From NCBI RefSeq assembly GCF_018882285.1, contig NZ_JACVOT010000001.1:1371916-1435915 (forward strand): 64,000 nt of DNA, given 5' to 3'. The notes beneath the pieces are model-generated. The model was not told the DNA's origin. It made no database searches and saw only the letters and a program-made list of their open reading frames with translations. Source of the DNA: Polynucleobacter sp. AM-26B4 (GTDB lineage: Bacteria; Pseudomonadota; Gammaproteobacteria; Burkholderiales; Burkholderiaceae). Shown piece by piece: positions 55,385-64,000 of the stretch. The number at the start of each line of letters is the position of its first letter. The stretch's first letter is position 1. Both the position numbers and the translations under genes were made by a program.

Positions 55385-55730
55385 CTAAAACTTTCCTATT
55401 AATTGATGAAAGGACCTGAAATCGTATATTTAATTTATTTGCTATGTAATCAGACGATTCTGATTTCTTTGTAGGAAATTTCTTACAAATAACTGTCATG
55501 AGAAACCGATTAAATAAGGGAAAAACCTGAATGTGCACCTTAAACATTGGGTTTAAAGTGATTATTGTTAAAAAAGTCCCGCAAATTGGTGCTGGAAGTG
55601 TTAAGCTCTCATTTACGGAAATGTTTCCGTGGTAGTTACAACTTGATCGCAATCCGCTAACCGGTGAAGCCGTGTCGCGGAAGGTTTTAACCCACTACAA
55701 ACTCGGGATACCCGATGAAAGGTGAGCAAT
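55385..55730. other. Upstream region of sucA
   Basis: 346 bases between divergent genes. The sucA-proximal part is GC-richer (CTAACCGGTGAAGCCGTG region near 55660-55680) and probably a transcribed leader. AAAGGTGAG precedes ATG 55731. No small gene or defined riboswitch is recognised. Confidence 0.4.
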
Positions 55731-58586
55731 ATGATGCAGTCCTACAGAGGTAGTTCTTATCTCTTTGGCGGTAACGCGCCCTACGTAGAAGAACTCTACG
55801 AAGCCTATCTTGAAAACCCAGCTTCTGTCTCAGACTATTGGCGTGAATATTTTGACAATGTTCAATTAGTGCCAGCTGTTGATGGTTCAACCAAACACGA
55901 TGTACCTCATGCCCCAGTGGTCAATGCTTTTGCACAACGTGCCAAGCAAGGTCCGATTCGTGTCATCAATGACTCTGCCGATTCAGAACTAGGTCGCAAA
56001 CGCGTTGCTGTTCAACAACTCATCGCTGCTCACCGCAACGTTGGTAACCGTTGGGCCGATTTAGACCCACTCAAGCGCACTGAGCGCCCAAATATTCCAG
56101 AGCTAGATCCTGCCTTCTACGGTTTGGGTGATGCTGACATGGACATCGTATTTAATACCAGCAACACATTCTTCGGCAAAGACAACATGACTTTGCGTGA
56201 GTTGTTGCAAAACTTGCGCCAAACATACTCAGGCACCATCGGTGCTGAGTTCATGTACATCACTGATCAAAAGATCAAACGTTGGTGGCAAGAAAAATTA
56301 GAAGCTGCGAGATCAACTCCAAGCTTCTCACCAGAAAAGAAAAAACAAGTTCTTGAGCGCTTAACAGCAGCTGAAGGCTTAGAGCGTTACTTGCACACAA
56401 AGTATGTGGGTCAAAAGCGTTTCTCATTAGAGGGCGGTGAAAGTTTCATCGCTTCGATGGATGAAGTGATCAAAGTGGCTGGCTCTGCCGGTGTACAAGA
56501 AATCGTGATCGGTATGGCTCACCGCGGTCGTTTGAACGTGTTGGTGAACACCTTGGGCAAGATGCCTAAAGACTTGTTCGCTGAATTCGATCACACAGCC
56601 CCAGAAGATTTGCCTGCTGGTGACGTGAAGTATCACCAAGGTTTCTCAAGCGACGTCACAACTCCTGGCGGTCCTGTGCATTTGTCATTGGCGTTCAACC
56701 CATCTCACTTAGAGATCGTGAACCCAGTGGTAGAAGGTTCAGTGCGTGCGCGTATGGATCGTCGTGGCGACACAACAGGTTCTCAAGTGATGCCAATCTT
56801 GGTACACGGTGACGCAGCGATTGCTGGTCAAGGTGTGGTTCAAGAAACATTGGCGATGGCTGAGGTTCGTGGTTACTACACTGGTGGCACGATTCATATC
56901 GTGATCAACAACCAAATCGGTTTCACGACATCAGACCCACGCGACTTGCGTTCGACTCTTTACTGTACAGACATCCTCAAAACAATCGATGCACCTGTGT
57001 TGCACGTGAACGGTGATGATCCAGAAGCAGTGGTGTTCGCTACTCAGTTGGCTGTTGAATATCGCAACACCTTCAAAAAAGACGTGGCGATCGACATCAT
57101 CTGTTTCCGTAAATTAGGTCACAACGAGCAAGACACTCCAGCCTTGACTCAACCTTTGATGTACAAAAAGATTGCACAACATCCTGGTACTCGTAAGTTA
57201 TATGCTGACAAGCTAGAAGCCCAAGGCGTATTGCAAGCTGGTGGCGGTGATGAAATGGTCAAAGCCTATCGCACAGCGATGGATGCTGGTAAGCACACAG
57301 TAGACCCAGTGATTTCTAACTTCAAAGGCAAGTACGCAGTTGATTGGTCTCCATTCCTAAATAAGAAATGGACAGACTCAGCGGACACAGCGATTCCTTT
57401 GGCTGAGTGGAAGCGCTTGGCAGAACGTATTACAAAAGTGCCAGAAGGCTTTAAGCCACATAACTTGGTTGATAACGTATTGAACAATCGTGCGGCCATG
57501 GGTCGTGGCGAAGTCAACGTTGACTGGGGTATGGGCGAGCACATGGCGTTTGCTTCATTGGTGGCGAGCGGTTACCCGATTCGTTTATCAGGTGAAGACT
57601 CAGGCCGTGGCACATTCACACACCGTCACGCAGTGATCCATGATCAAAATCGCGAAAAGTGGGACACAGGTACTTATGTGCCTTTGGAACACGTTGCAGA
57701 AGGTCAAGCCAATTTCACTGTGATCGACTCAATTCTTTCAGAAGAAGCTGTTTTAGGTTTTGAATATGGTTACGCAGCAGCAGAACCAAACACTTTGACT
57801 ATTTGGGAAGCCCAGTTCGGTGACTTCGTGAACGGTGCTCAAGTGGTGATCGACCAGTTCATCGCCTCTGGCGAAGTGAAGTGGGGTCGTGCCAATGGTC
57901 TAGTTCTTATGTTGCCTCACGGTTATGAAGGTCAGGGTCCTGAGCACTCATCAGCACGTCCTGAGCGTTTCATGCAGTTGTGCGCTGACATGAACATGCA
58001 AGTTGTTCAGCCAACCACTGCTTCACAAATCTTCCATTTGTTGCGTCGTCAGATGATCCGTCAGTTCCGTAAGCCGTTGATCATCATGACTCCAAAATCT
58101 TTGTTGAGAAACAAAGACGCCACATCACCAGTTTCAGAATTCACCAAAGGTGAATTCAAAACAGTGATCGGTGAATTGGATGAGAGCATTGATCCTAAGA
58201 AAGTGACCCGTGTGGTTGCTTGCTCAGGCAAGGTTTATTACGACTTGGTAAAAGCTCGTGAAGCTAAGAAACAAACTGATGTGGCATTGATTCGTGTAGA
58301 ACAGTTGTATCCGTTCCCACACAAAGCATTTGCTACAGAAATGAAGAAATATCCAAAAGCGACTGAAATTGTTTGGTGTCAGGACGAGCCACAAAACCAG
58401 GGTTCATGGTTCTTCATTCAGCACAACATTCACGAGAACATGACAGAGGGTCAAAAATTGGGTTACTCAGGTCGCCCAGCTTCAGCCTCTCCGGCTTGTG
58501 GTTACGCTCACTTGCATCAAGATCAACAAAAATCTTTGATTGAAGGCGCGTTTGCCAAACTCAAAGGTTTTGTACTCACTAAATAA
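55731..58586 (+). CDS. sucA: 2-oxoglutarate dehydrogenase E1 component
   Basis: 951 residues from ATG 55731, preferred because AAAGGTGAG lies 5-8 bases upstream; a GTG at 55722 would add three residues. The N-terminal E2-binding start is YVEELYEAYLENPASVSDYW; ThDP-binding and catalytic blocks include GMAHRGRLNVLVNTLGK, HVNGDDPEAV, RKLGHNEQDTP and the LPHGYEGQGPEHSSARPERF transketolase-type motif. It decarboxylates 2-oxoglutarate and passes succinyl to SucB. First gene of the sucA-sucB-lpd operon. Confidence 0.98.
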   Translation: MMQSYRGSSYLFGGNAPYVEELYEAYLENPASVSDYWREYFDNVQLVPAVDGSTKHDVPHAPVVNAFAQRAKQGPIRVINDSADSELGRKRVAVQQLIAAHRNVGNRWADLDPLKRTERPNIPELDPAFYGLGDADMDIVFNTSNTFFGKDNMTLRELLQNLRQTYSGTIGAEFMYITDQKIKRWWQEKLEAARSTPSFSPEKKKQVLERLTAAEGLERYLHTKYVGQKRFSLEGGESFIASMDEVIKVAGSAGVQEIVIGMAHRGRLNVLVNTLGKMPKDLFAEFDHTAPEDLPAGDVKYHQGFSSDVTTPGGPVHLSLAFNPSHLEIVNPVVEGSVRARMDRRGDTTGSQVMPILVHGDAAIAGQGVVQETLAMAEVRGYYTGGTIHIVINNQIGFTTSDPRDLRSTLYCTDILKTIDAPVLHVNGDDPEAVVFATQLAVEYRNTFKKDVAIDIICFRKLGHNEQDTPALTQPLMYKKIAQHPGTRKLYADKLEAQGVLQAGGGDEMVKAYRTAMDAGKHTVDPVISNFKGKYAVDWSPFLNKKWTDSADTAIPLAEWKRLAERITKVPEGFKPHNLVDNVLNNRAAMGRGEVNVDWGMGEHMAFASLVASGYPIRLSGEDSGRGTFTHRHAVIHDQNREKWDTGTYVPLEHVAEGQANFTVIDSILSEEAVLGFEYGYAAAEPNTLTIWEAQFGDFVNGAQVVIDQFIASGEVKWGRANGLVLMLPHGYEGQGPEHSSARPERFMQLCADMNMQVVQPTTASQIFHLLRRQMIRQFRKPLIIMTPKSLLRNKDATSPVSEFTKGEFKTVIGELDESIDPKKVTRVVACSGKVYYDLVKAREAKKQTDVALIRVEQLYPFPHKAFATEMKKYPKATEIVWCQDEPQNQGSWFFIQHNIHENMTEGQKLGYSGRPASASPACGYAHLHQDQQKSLIEGAFAKLKGFVLTK

Positions 58587-58636
58587 TCAGTTAATAACAC
58601 TAACAATTACTCAATAGAGAATAAGGGAAAAAGAAC

Positions 58637-59857
58637 ATGGCTATCGTAGACGTCAAAGTTCCACAATTATCAGAATCAGTTGCAGAAGCAACTATGTTGA
58701 CTTGGAAGAAAAAAGCCGGTGAAGCGGTTGCTCAAGATGAAATCTTGATCGAAATCGAAACCGACAAAGTGGTGCTTGAAGTACCAGCGCCTTCAGCCGG
58801 TGTATTGGCTGAAATCGTGGTGGGTGATGGCGGCACAGTGGTTTCTGATCAAGTGATTGCAAAAATTGACAGCGCTGCTAAAGCTGCTGCTGCACCTGCA
58901 GCGGCCGCTCCTGCTCCTGCAGCTGCACCAGCCGCAGCTCCTGCTGCTGCGCCAGCAGCCGCTGCATCAGCCAGCGCTAAGGCAATGCCTTCAGCAGCTA
59001 AGTTGATGGCAGAAAACAATCTATCTGCTGCTCAAGTGGGTGGTTCAGGTAAAGATGGTCGTGTGACCAAAGGTGATGTTCTTGCAACATTGTCTGGCGC
59101 AGCACCAGTTGCTAAAGCAGCTGCTGCACCAGCGGCACCGCAAGTGAACATCGGTAATCGCCCAGAAGAGCGCGTACCAATGAGCCGTTTGCGTGCTCGT
59201 ATTGCTGAGCGCTTATTGCAGTCTCAACAAACCAATGCCATTTTGACTACTTTCAACGAAGTGAACATGGCTCCAGTGATGGGCATGCGCAACAAATACA
59301 AAGACCAGTTTGAAAAAGAACACGGTACTAAGTTAGGTTTCATGTCTTTCTTCGTTAAAGCAGCTGTGCACGCTTTGAAGAAATACCCGGTCTTGAATGC
59401 CTCAGTTGATGGCAACGACATCGTTTATCACGGTTACTTTGACATTGGTATCGCCGTTGGTTCACCACGTGGTCTAGTGGTACCTATTCTGCGCGATGCT
59501 GATCAAATGAGCTTGGCTGATATTGAAAAGAAAATTGCTGAATTTGGCGTTAAAGCACGTGATGGCAAATTAACACTTGATGACTTGTCAGGTGGTACTT
59601 TCTCAATCTCTAACGGCGGTATCTTCGGTTCAATGTTGTCTACACCGATCATCAACCCACCACAGTCAGCTATTTTGGGTATCCACGCTACCAAAGACCG
59701 TGCTGTTGTTGAAAACGGTCAAGTGGTGGTGCGCCCAATTAACTATTTGGCGATGTCTTACGACCACCGCATCATTGACGGTCGTGAAGCTGTATTAGGT
59801 TTGGTTGCAATGAAAGAAGCGTTGGAAGATCCAGCACGTCTTTTGTTAGACCTTTAA
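58637..59857 (+). CDS. sucB: Dihydrolipoamide succinyltransferase (E2)
   Basis: 406 residues. One lipoyl domain (1-75; [15 protein letters not shown] with the lipoylated Lys in TDKV), an Ala/Pro-rich flexible linker (about 85-118), a peripheral E1/E3-binding domain ([20 protein letters not shown]) and a CoA-dependent acyltransferase core with the catalytic [16 protein letters not shown] near the C-terminus. It forms the E2 core of 2-oxoglutarate dehydrogenase. Confidence 0.98.
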   Translation: MAIVDVKVPQLSESVAEATMLTWKKKAGEAVAQDEILIEIETDKVVLEVPAPSAGVLAEIVVGDGGTVVSDQVIAKIDSAAKAAAAPAAAAPAPAAAPAAAPAAAPAAAASASAKAMPSAAKLMAENNLSAAQVGGSGKDGRVTKGDVLATLSGAAPVAKAAAAPAAPQVNIGNRPEERVPMSRLRARIAERLLQSQQTNAILTTFNEVNMAPVMGMRNKYKDQFEKEHGTKLGFMSFFVKAAVHALKKYPVLNASVDGNDIVYHGYFDIGIAVGSPRGLVVPILRDADQMSLADIEKKIAEFGVKARDGKLTLDDLSGGTFSISNGGIFGSMLSTPIINPPQSAILGIHATKDRAVVENGQVVVRPINYLAMSYDHRIIDGREAVLGLVAMKEALEDPARLLLDL

Positions 59858-59895
59858 TCCATACAGTCAAAGACAAAGAGAAATAGGGAAAAATT

Positions 59896-61332
59896 ATGAG
59901 TCAAAATTTTGACGTAGTTGTCATTGGCGGTGGCCCTGGTGGTTACATCGCTGCGATTCGTGCCGCTCAATTAGGTTTCAAAGTAGCGTGTGCTGAAAGC
60001 AATCCATATGACGATCCAAAAGGTGAGCCACGTTTGGGCGGTACTTGTTTGAACGTTGGTTGTATTCCATCAAAAGCATTGTTGGCCAGCTCTGAAGAGT
60101 TTGAGAACATCGCTCATCACATTGGTGATCACGGTATCAGCGTTAAAGATGCCAGCATCGATGTGAAAAAGATGATTGCTCGCAAAGATGACATCGTTGG
60201 CAAGATGACAGGTGGCATTCAGTTCTTGTTCCGCAAAAACAAAATCACTTTGTTAAGAGGCCACGCTTCATTTGCAGGCAAGGGCGCTGATGGTTACCAG
60301 ATCAAAGTGGACGGTAAAGACGCTGGCACAGTAACTGCTAAAAACGTCATCATCGCCACAGGTTCTAAAGCCCGTCATCTACCAGGCATGCCTGTTGATA
60401 ACGAATTGATTTGTGACAACGAAGGTGCTCTCAAGTTTGGCGCCACTCCTAAGAAATTAGGCGTGATTGGTGCTGGCGTGATTGGTCTTGAGTTGGGTTC
60501 AGTCTGGCGTCGTTTGGGTGCTGAAGTCACGATCCTTGAAGCATTACCAAGCTTCTTGGGTGCTTGTGATGAAGGCGTTGCCAAAGAAGCTCACAAACTA
60601 TTCACCAAGCAAGGCTTGAAGATCAATTTGGGTGTGAAGATTGGTGAAGTGAAAGCATCTAAAAAAGGTGTGTCAGTGGCTTATACAGACAGCACTGGTG
60701 CAGCTCAAAAACTTGAATGTGATCGTTTGATCGTGTCAGTGGGTCGTGTACCAAACACTGAAGGTTTGAACCTAGAAGCCATCGGCTTAAAAGTGGATGA
60801 GCGCGGTTTCATTCCAATCGATAACCACACATGCGCTACTTCAGCTCCTGGTGTATACGCTGTGGGTGACGTGGTGCGTGGACCGATGTTGGCACATAAA
60901 GCTGAAGACGAAGGTGTCTTAGTGGCTGAAGTGATCGCTGGTCAAAAACCACACATTGATTACAACTGCATTCCTTGGGTGATCTACACATCTCCTGAGA
61001 TTGCTTGGGTTGGCAAAACTGAACAGCAATTAAAAGCTGAAGGTCGTGCTTACAAGCCAGGTCAGTTCCCATTCGCGGCCAACGGTCGTGCCTTGGGTAT
61101 GGGCTCTGCTGATGGTTTCGTGAAAGTGTTGGCTGATGCTCAGACTGATGAGATCCTTGGTGTTCACATTGTTGGTGCGGCAGCCTCAGACTTGATCGCT
61201 GAAGCCGCTGTAGCGATGGAGTTCAAAGCAGCCGCTGAAGACATCGGTCGCGTTTGCCATCCACACCCAAGCTTGTCAGAAGTCGTGAGAGAAGCAGCAT
61301 TGGCGACTGACAAACGTGCACTGAATATGTAA
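59896..61332 (+). CDS. lpd: Dihydrolipoamide dehydrogenase (E3)
   Basis: 478 residues. FAD fold [20 protein letters not shown], redox disulphide [18 protein letters not shown] site [20 protein letters not shown] and the C-terminal His/Glu pair in [13 protein letters not shown]. It reoxidises dihydrolipoamide of the SucAB complex and gives NADH. Third gene of the operon. Confidence 0.98.
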   Translation: MSQNFDVVVIGGGPGGYIAAIRAAQLGFKVACAESNPYDDPKGEPRLGGTCLNVGCIPSKALLASSEEFENIAHHIGDHGISVKDASIDVKKMIARKDDIVGKMTGGIQFLFRKNKITLLRGHASFAGKGADGYQIKVDGKDAGTVTAKNVIIATGSKARHLPGMPVDNELICDNEGALKFGATPKKLGVIGAGVIGLELGSVWRRLGAEVTILEALPSFLGACDEGVAKEAHKLFTKQGLKINLGVKIGEVKASKKGVSVAYTDSTGAAQKLECDRLIVSVGRVPNTEGLNLEAIGLKVDERGFIPIDNHTCATSAPGVYAVGDVVRGPMLAHKAEDEGVLVAEVIAGQKPHIDYNCIPWVIYTSPEIAWVGKTEQQLKAEGRAYKPGQFPFAANGRALGMGSADGFVKVLADAQTDEILGVHIVGAAASDLIAEAAVAMEFKAAAEDIGRVCHPHPSLSEVVREAALATDKRALNM

Positions 61333-61365
61333 TGCATGTGATGTTGCTTTATCAAGAGTGACAAA

Positions 61366-61404
61366 TTGGGGATCGATAAACGCTATTGGTTTATAGATCC
61401 CCAA
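61366..61404. terminator. Hairpin after lpd
   Basis: TTGGGGATC (61366-61374) / GATCCCCAA (61396-61404) with inner stem ATAAA/TTTAT. Strong hairpin, but not followed by a good T-run, so terminator function is moderate. Confidence 0.5.
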
Positions 61405-61468
61405 ATTATTTATACAGACAGCATTTTTTTAGATAGTACTTACTAGAAAGCAATCACGCAGATAAATC

Positions 61469-62575
61469 ATGAAAATGAAAGTCGTTGATTTTTACAAACA
61501 AGAATTGGTCAAGCGAGGCTATGGCAGCGATCCTGCACAACAAGCCGCGATTGATCGCTTGCAAGTATGTCAAGATGAATGGTTTGCCTACAAAGAAGTG
61601 CGCAGTAATACCCTGAAAAAAATGGTGCGCTTTCCAGATCTTCCTCGTGGTGTTTATCTATGGGGTGGAGTGGGGCGCGGAAAATCATTTTTGATGGATT
61701 GCTTCTACGAAGCATCTCCTCTGGAGAAGAAAACCCGTTTGCACTTTCATGAGTTCATGCGTGAAGTTCACCGAGAGCTTCAAGACCTCAGAGGTCAAGC
61801 AGACCCATTGGATGCCTTGGGTAAAAACATCGCCAAAAAATACCGTTTGATTTGTTTTGATGAGTTTCACGTGAGCGATGTGGCTGATGCAATGATCTTG
61901 TACAAATTGCTTGAAGCCTTATTCAAATACCGCGTGCAATTCATCATGACGTCCAATTACCGTCCTGATCTTCTTTACCCAGATGGCTTGCATCGTGACC
62001 GTCTCTTGCCAGCGATTGCTTTATTGCAAGAAAAGCTCGATGTGATGAACGTTGATGCAGGCATCGACTACCGTCAAAAAGCGATGGAACAGGTTCAGGC
62101 CTACTACACACCTTTGGGTGCAGAAACTGCGAAAACCATGGATGCAGTTTTTAACAAAATTGCTGAAGCGCACGATGAGGAAAACTCAACTCTTTTTATT
62201 GAATCAAGAGAAATCAATGCCGTGCGCAGAGCCGGTGGCGTAGCTTGGTTCAACTTTAAAACTTTGTGTGGTGGCACAAGATCTCAAAACGATTATCTAG
62301 AGATCTCTAATCTGTTTCACACGGTACTACTATCAGAAGTGCCACACATGCCACCCAAGATGTCGAGTGAGGCGCGTCGCTTCACTTGGTTGATCGATGT
62401 CTTTTATGACCATAAGGTCAAACTCATCATCTCGGCCGAGGTAGCAGCAGAATTACTCTACACCGAAGGCCCTATGGCCAATGAGTTCCACAGAACCGTG
62501 TCACGCATTGTTGAGATGCAGTCCAAAGAGTACCTTGAGGCGCCTAGGCGCATCGTTGATACCAGTCTGACTTAG
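61469..62575 (+). CDS. zapE: AFG1-like ATPase ZapE
   Basis: 368 residues. Walker A GVYLWGGVGRGKSFLMD (about 54-70), Walker B RLICFDEFHVSDVADAMILY, sensor FIMTSNYRPDLLYPDGLHRD, and the AFG1-type ending RFTWLIDVFYDHKVKLIISA. ZapE is an FtsZ-associated ATPase in E. coli. ATG 61469 or 61475 may start translation. Its stop codon lies in a three-fold 11-bp tandem repeat. Confidence 0.93.
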   Translation: MKMKVVDFYKQELVKRGYGSDPAQQAAIDRLQVCQDEWFAYKEVRSNTLKKMVRFPDLPRGVYLWGGVGRGKSFLMDCFYEASPLEKKTRLHFHEFMREVHRELQDLRGQADPLDALGKNIAKKYRLICFDEFHVSDVADAMILYKLLEALFKYRVQFIMTSNYRPDLLYPDGLHRDRLLPAIALLQEKLDVMNVDAGIDYRQKAMEQVQAYYTPLGAETAKTMDAVFNKIAEAHDEENSTLFIESREINAVRRAGGVAWFNFKTLCGGTRSQNDYLEISNLFHTVLLSEVPHMPPKMSSEARRFTWLIDVFYDHKVKLIISAEVAAELLYTEGPMANEFHRTVSRIVEMQSKEYLEAPRRIVDTSLT

Positions 62576-62597
62576 GTCTGACTTAGGTCTAACTTAG
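62565..62597. repeat. Three-fold 11-bp tandem repeat at the zapE stop
   Basis: GTCTGACTTAG twice, then GTCTAACTTAG. The first unit contains the zapE TAG. A slipped duplication that leaves the protein intact. Confidence 0.85.
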
Positions 62598-62648
62598 TTG
62601 ATCCTTAATCTCAAAGCATTGCCGCCAATAGGCAAGTAAAATAGACGC

Positions 62649-63488
62649 ATGCACACACTCAATGCCGATTTGCATTGCCACTCCGTTGTTTCTGATGGGA
62701 CTTTGACCCCGGAAGCTCTGGCTTGTCGTGCCCATGCCAATGGCGTACAAGTATGGTCTTTGACCGACCACGATGAAGTGGGTGGTCAAGAGCGCGCCAA
62801 AAAAGCCGCCGAAGATCTGGGCATGAAATACATCTCTGGTGTTGAAATCTCAGTGACCTGGTGCTCACAAACAGTTCACATTGTTGGTTTGGGGATTGAC
62901 CACACCAACGCCGCTTTGATTGAAGGCCTTTATCAGACCAGAAATGGTCGATCCAAGCGAGCCCAAGAGATTGCAGCACAACTCGATCAAATCGGCATTA
63001 AAAATGCCTACGAGGGTGCTTTGCAATTCGTGGGTAATCCTGAACTTATTTCAAGAACGCATTTCGCACGATTCTTGGTGGATTCTGGTGTTTGCAAAGA
63101 CACCAATGAAGTATTTGCCAATTATTTAATAGAAGGTAAACCTGGCTATGTGGGCCATGAATGGGCCAATTTAACCGACGCCGTCAATTGGATCACCCAA
63201 GCGGGTGGTATTGCCGTGATAGCCCATCCAGGGCGTTATAACTACACCAGCTTGCAGTTAGACGAGCTTTATGGCCAGTTCAAAGACATGGGCGGCCGTG
63301 GCATCGAAGTGGTCACTGGTAGCCATACCAAGGACGAGTACAAAACATTTGCTAAAGTAGCACTACAGCATGGTTTTTTGGCTTCCAGAGGGTCTGATTT
63401 TCATAGTCCCACTGAGAGCCATGTAGATTTGGGCACCTTGCCAGATCTGCCATCACAATTACAACCTGTTTGGTTGGAGTTTCAATAA
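62649..63488 (+). CDS. PHP-domain phosphoesterase (TrpH/RNase AM-like)
   Basis: 279 residues. N-terminal PHP motif DLHCHSVVSDGTLTPEAL with metal His/Asp, SLTDHDEVGG, GVEISVTW, and further AVIAHPGRYN and SRGSDFHSPTE. This is the YciV/TrpH family, shown in E. coli to be a 5'-3' exonuclease acting on RNA and 3'-phosphoadenosine 5'-phosphate. It precedes trpS by 7 bases, an old association in proteobacteria. Confidence 0.92.
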   Translation: MHTLNADLHCHSVVSDGTLTPEALACRAHANGVQVWSLTDHDEVGGQERAKKAAEDLGMKYISGVEISVTWCSQTVHIVGLGIDHTNAALIEGLYQTRNGRSKRAQEIAAQLDQIGIKNAYEGALQFVGNPELISRTHFARFLVDSGVCKDTNEVFANYLIEGKPGYVGHEWANLTDAVNWITQAGGIAVIAHPGRYNYTSLQLDELYGQFKDMGGRGIEVVTGSHTKDEYKTFAKVALQHGFLASRGSDFHSPTESHVDLGTLPDLPSQLQPVWLEFQ

Positions 63489-63495
63489 GAGATAT

Positions 63496-64000
63496 ATGTT
63501 TTCTGAACGAGTTTTATCAGGTATGCGCCCAACCGGCGCTCTGCACTTAGGTCACTATCACGGTGTTCTTAAAAATTGGTTAAAGCTTCAAGCTGAATAC
63601 CCATGCTATTTCTTTGTGGCTGATTGGCATGCTTTGACCACGCACTATGAAACACCAGAGGTGATTGAAAAATCCGTTTGGGACATGGTCATCGATTGGT
63701 TGGCAGCTGGTGTTGATCCAACTCAAGCCACCTTGTTCATTCAGAGCAAAGTGCCAGAGCACGCAGAACTATTTCTCTTGTTAGCCATGGGCACACCTTT
63801 GGGTTGGTTGGAACGTGTACCGACCTACAAAGATCAAATTGAAAAACTCAAAGAAAAAGATCTTCAGACTTATGGTTTCTTGGGCTATCCATTGCTACAA
63901 GCCGCAGACATCTTGATCTACCGCGCACAACACGTGCCAGTGGGTGAAGACCAAGTGCCTCACGTAGAAATGACCCGTGAAGTAGCGCGTCGTTTTAATC
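63496..64000 (+). CDS. trpS: Tryptophanyl-tRNA synthetase (5' part)
   Basis: The frame runs from ATG 63496 off the window end (168 codons). MFSERVLSGMRPTGALHLGH carries the class I HIGH-like motif (HLGH); YFFVADWHALTTHYE and LQAADILIYRAQHVPVGEDQ are TrpRS signatures. The KMSKS loop would lie beyond the window. Probably co-transcribed with the PHP gene. Confidence 0.96.
   Translation, partial: MFSERVLSGMRPTGALHLGHYHGVLKNWLKLQAEYPCYFFVADWHALTTHYETPEVIEKSVWDMVIDWLAAGVDPTQATLFIQSKVPEHAELFLLLAMGTPLGWLERVPTYKDQIEKLKEKDLQTYGFLGYPLLQAADILIYRAQHVPVGEDQVPHVEMTREVARRFN

Noticed and set aside
55374-55652. Minus-strand frame in the sucA upstream region
   Set aside because: Overlaps the HTH gene start, has no ribosome site and an unlikely composition.

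Overview
The window looks like chromosome of a free-living betaproteobacterium of the Burkholderiaceae, most like Polynucleobacter. This is inferred from gene content and order (relA, tRNA-Val, thrS-infC-rpmI-rplT-pheS-pheT-ihfA-merR, tRNA-Pro; sucA-sucB-lpd-zapE) and from the moderate, rather low GC. No rRNA, integrase, transposase or CRISPR array was seen.

Layout. 0-3 kb: an HpaB-type flavin hydroxylase divergent from a TetR regulator and a DsbA/HCCA-isomerase-like protein. 3-7.6 kb: GTP cyclohydrolase I, a SemiSWEET, a FAD amine-oxidase-like protein, AlkB, and several small proteins. 7.6-11 kb: a DnaQ-UvrC-type fusion nuclease, a DUF2452 protein and a DASH-type photolyase/cryptochrome. 11-16 kb: a c-di-GMP/exopolysaccharide module (PAS-HD-GYP convergent with a GT2 synthase, outer-membrane barrel and GGDEF operon) and a TonB. 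16-29 kb: metabolic and housekeeping genes (DsrE-like, monomeric isocitrate dehydrogenase, NemA, a frameshifted wHTH gene, FAD-linked oxidase, WrbA, YihY, CBS protein, AroC, MFS, ETF-QO). 29-35 kb: a ketone-body operon (scoA, scoB, a CDF metal exporter, bdhA, hydrolase) running into relA. 35.4-43.3 kb: the translation operon between tRNA-Val and tRNA-Pro; infC begins with the rare codon ATA.

43.3-55.4 kb is accessory and AT-rich. Its core is a candidate anti-invader system. A WYL-domain regulator sits beside a divergently transcribed pair: a stand-alone MutH/Sau3AI-fold protein that has lost the catalytic ExK residues, and a C5-cytosine DNA methyltransferase. The methyltransferase heads a tight operon with a ParB-like protein, an SNF2-type helicase and a NOV_C/DUF3883 PD-(D/E)XK nuclease. 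Near-identical palindromes (TGGCTCA-N5-TGAGCCA and one variant) lie upstream of the regulator and at both edges of the island, and probably mark the WYL regulon. The working idea is a restriction system in which methylation, recognition, motor and cutting functions are on separate proteins. This is inference from domains and order. Flanking cargo includes an exported 15-residue-repeat protein, an HD-domain protein, an exported alpha/beta hydrolase, an H-NS-like protein, an unpaired HigA-like antitoxin and an excisionase-type HTH protein.

55.7-64 kb returns to core genes: the 2-oxoglutarate dehydrogenase operon (sucA, sucB, lpd), zapE, a PHP phosphoesterase and the 5' part of trpS, which is cut by the window end.
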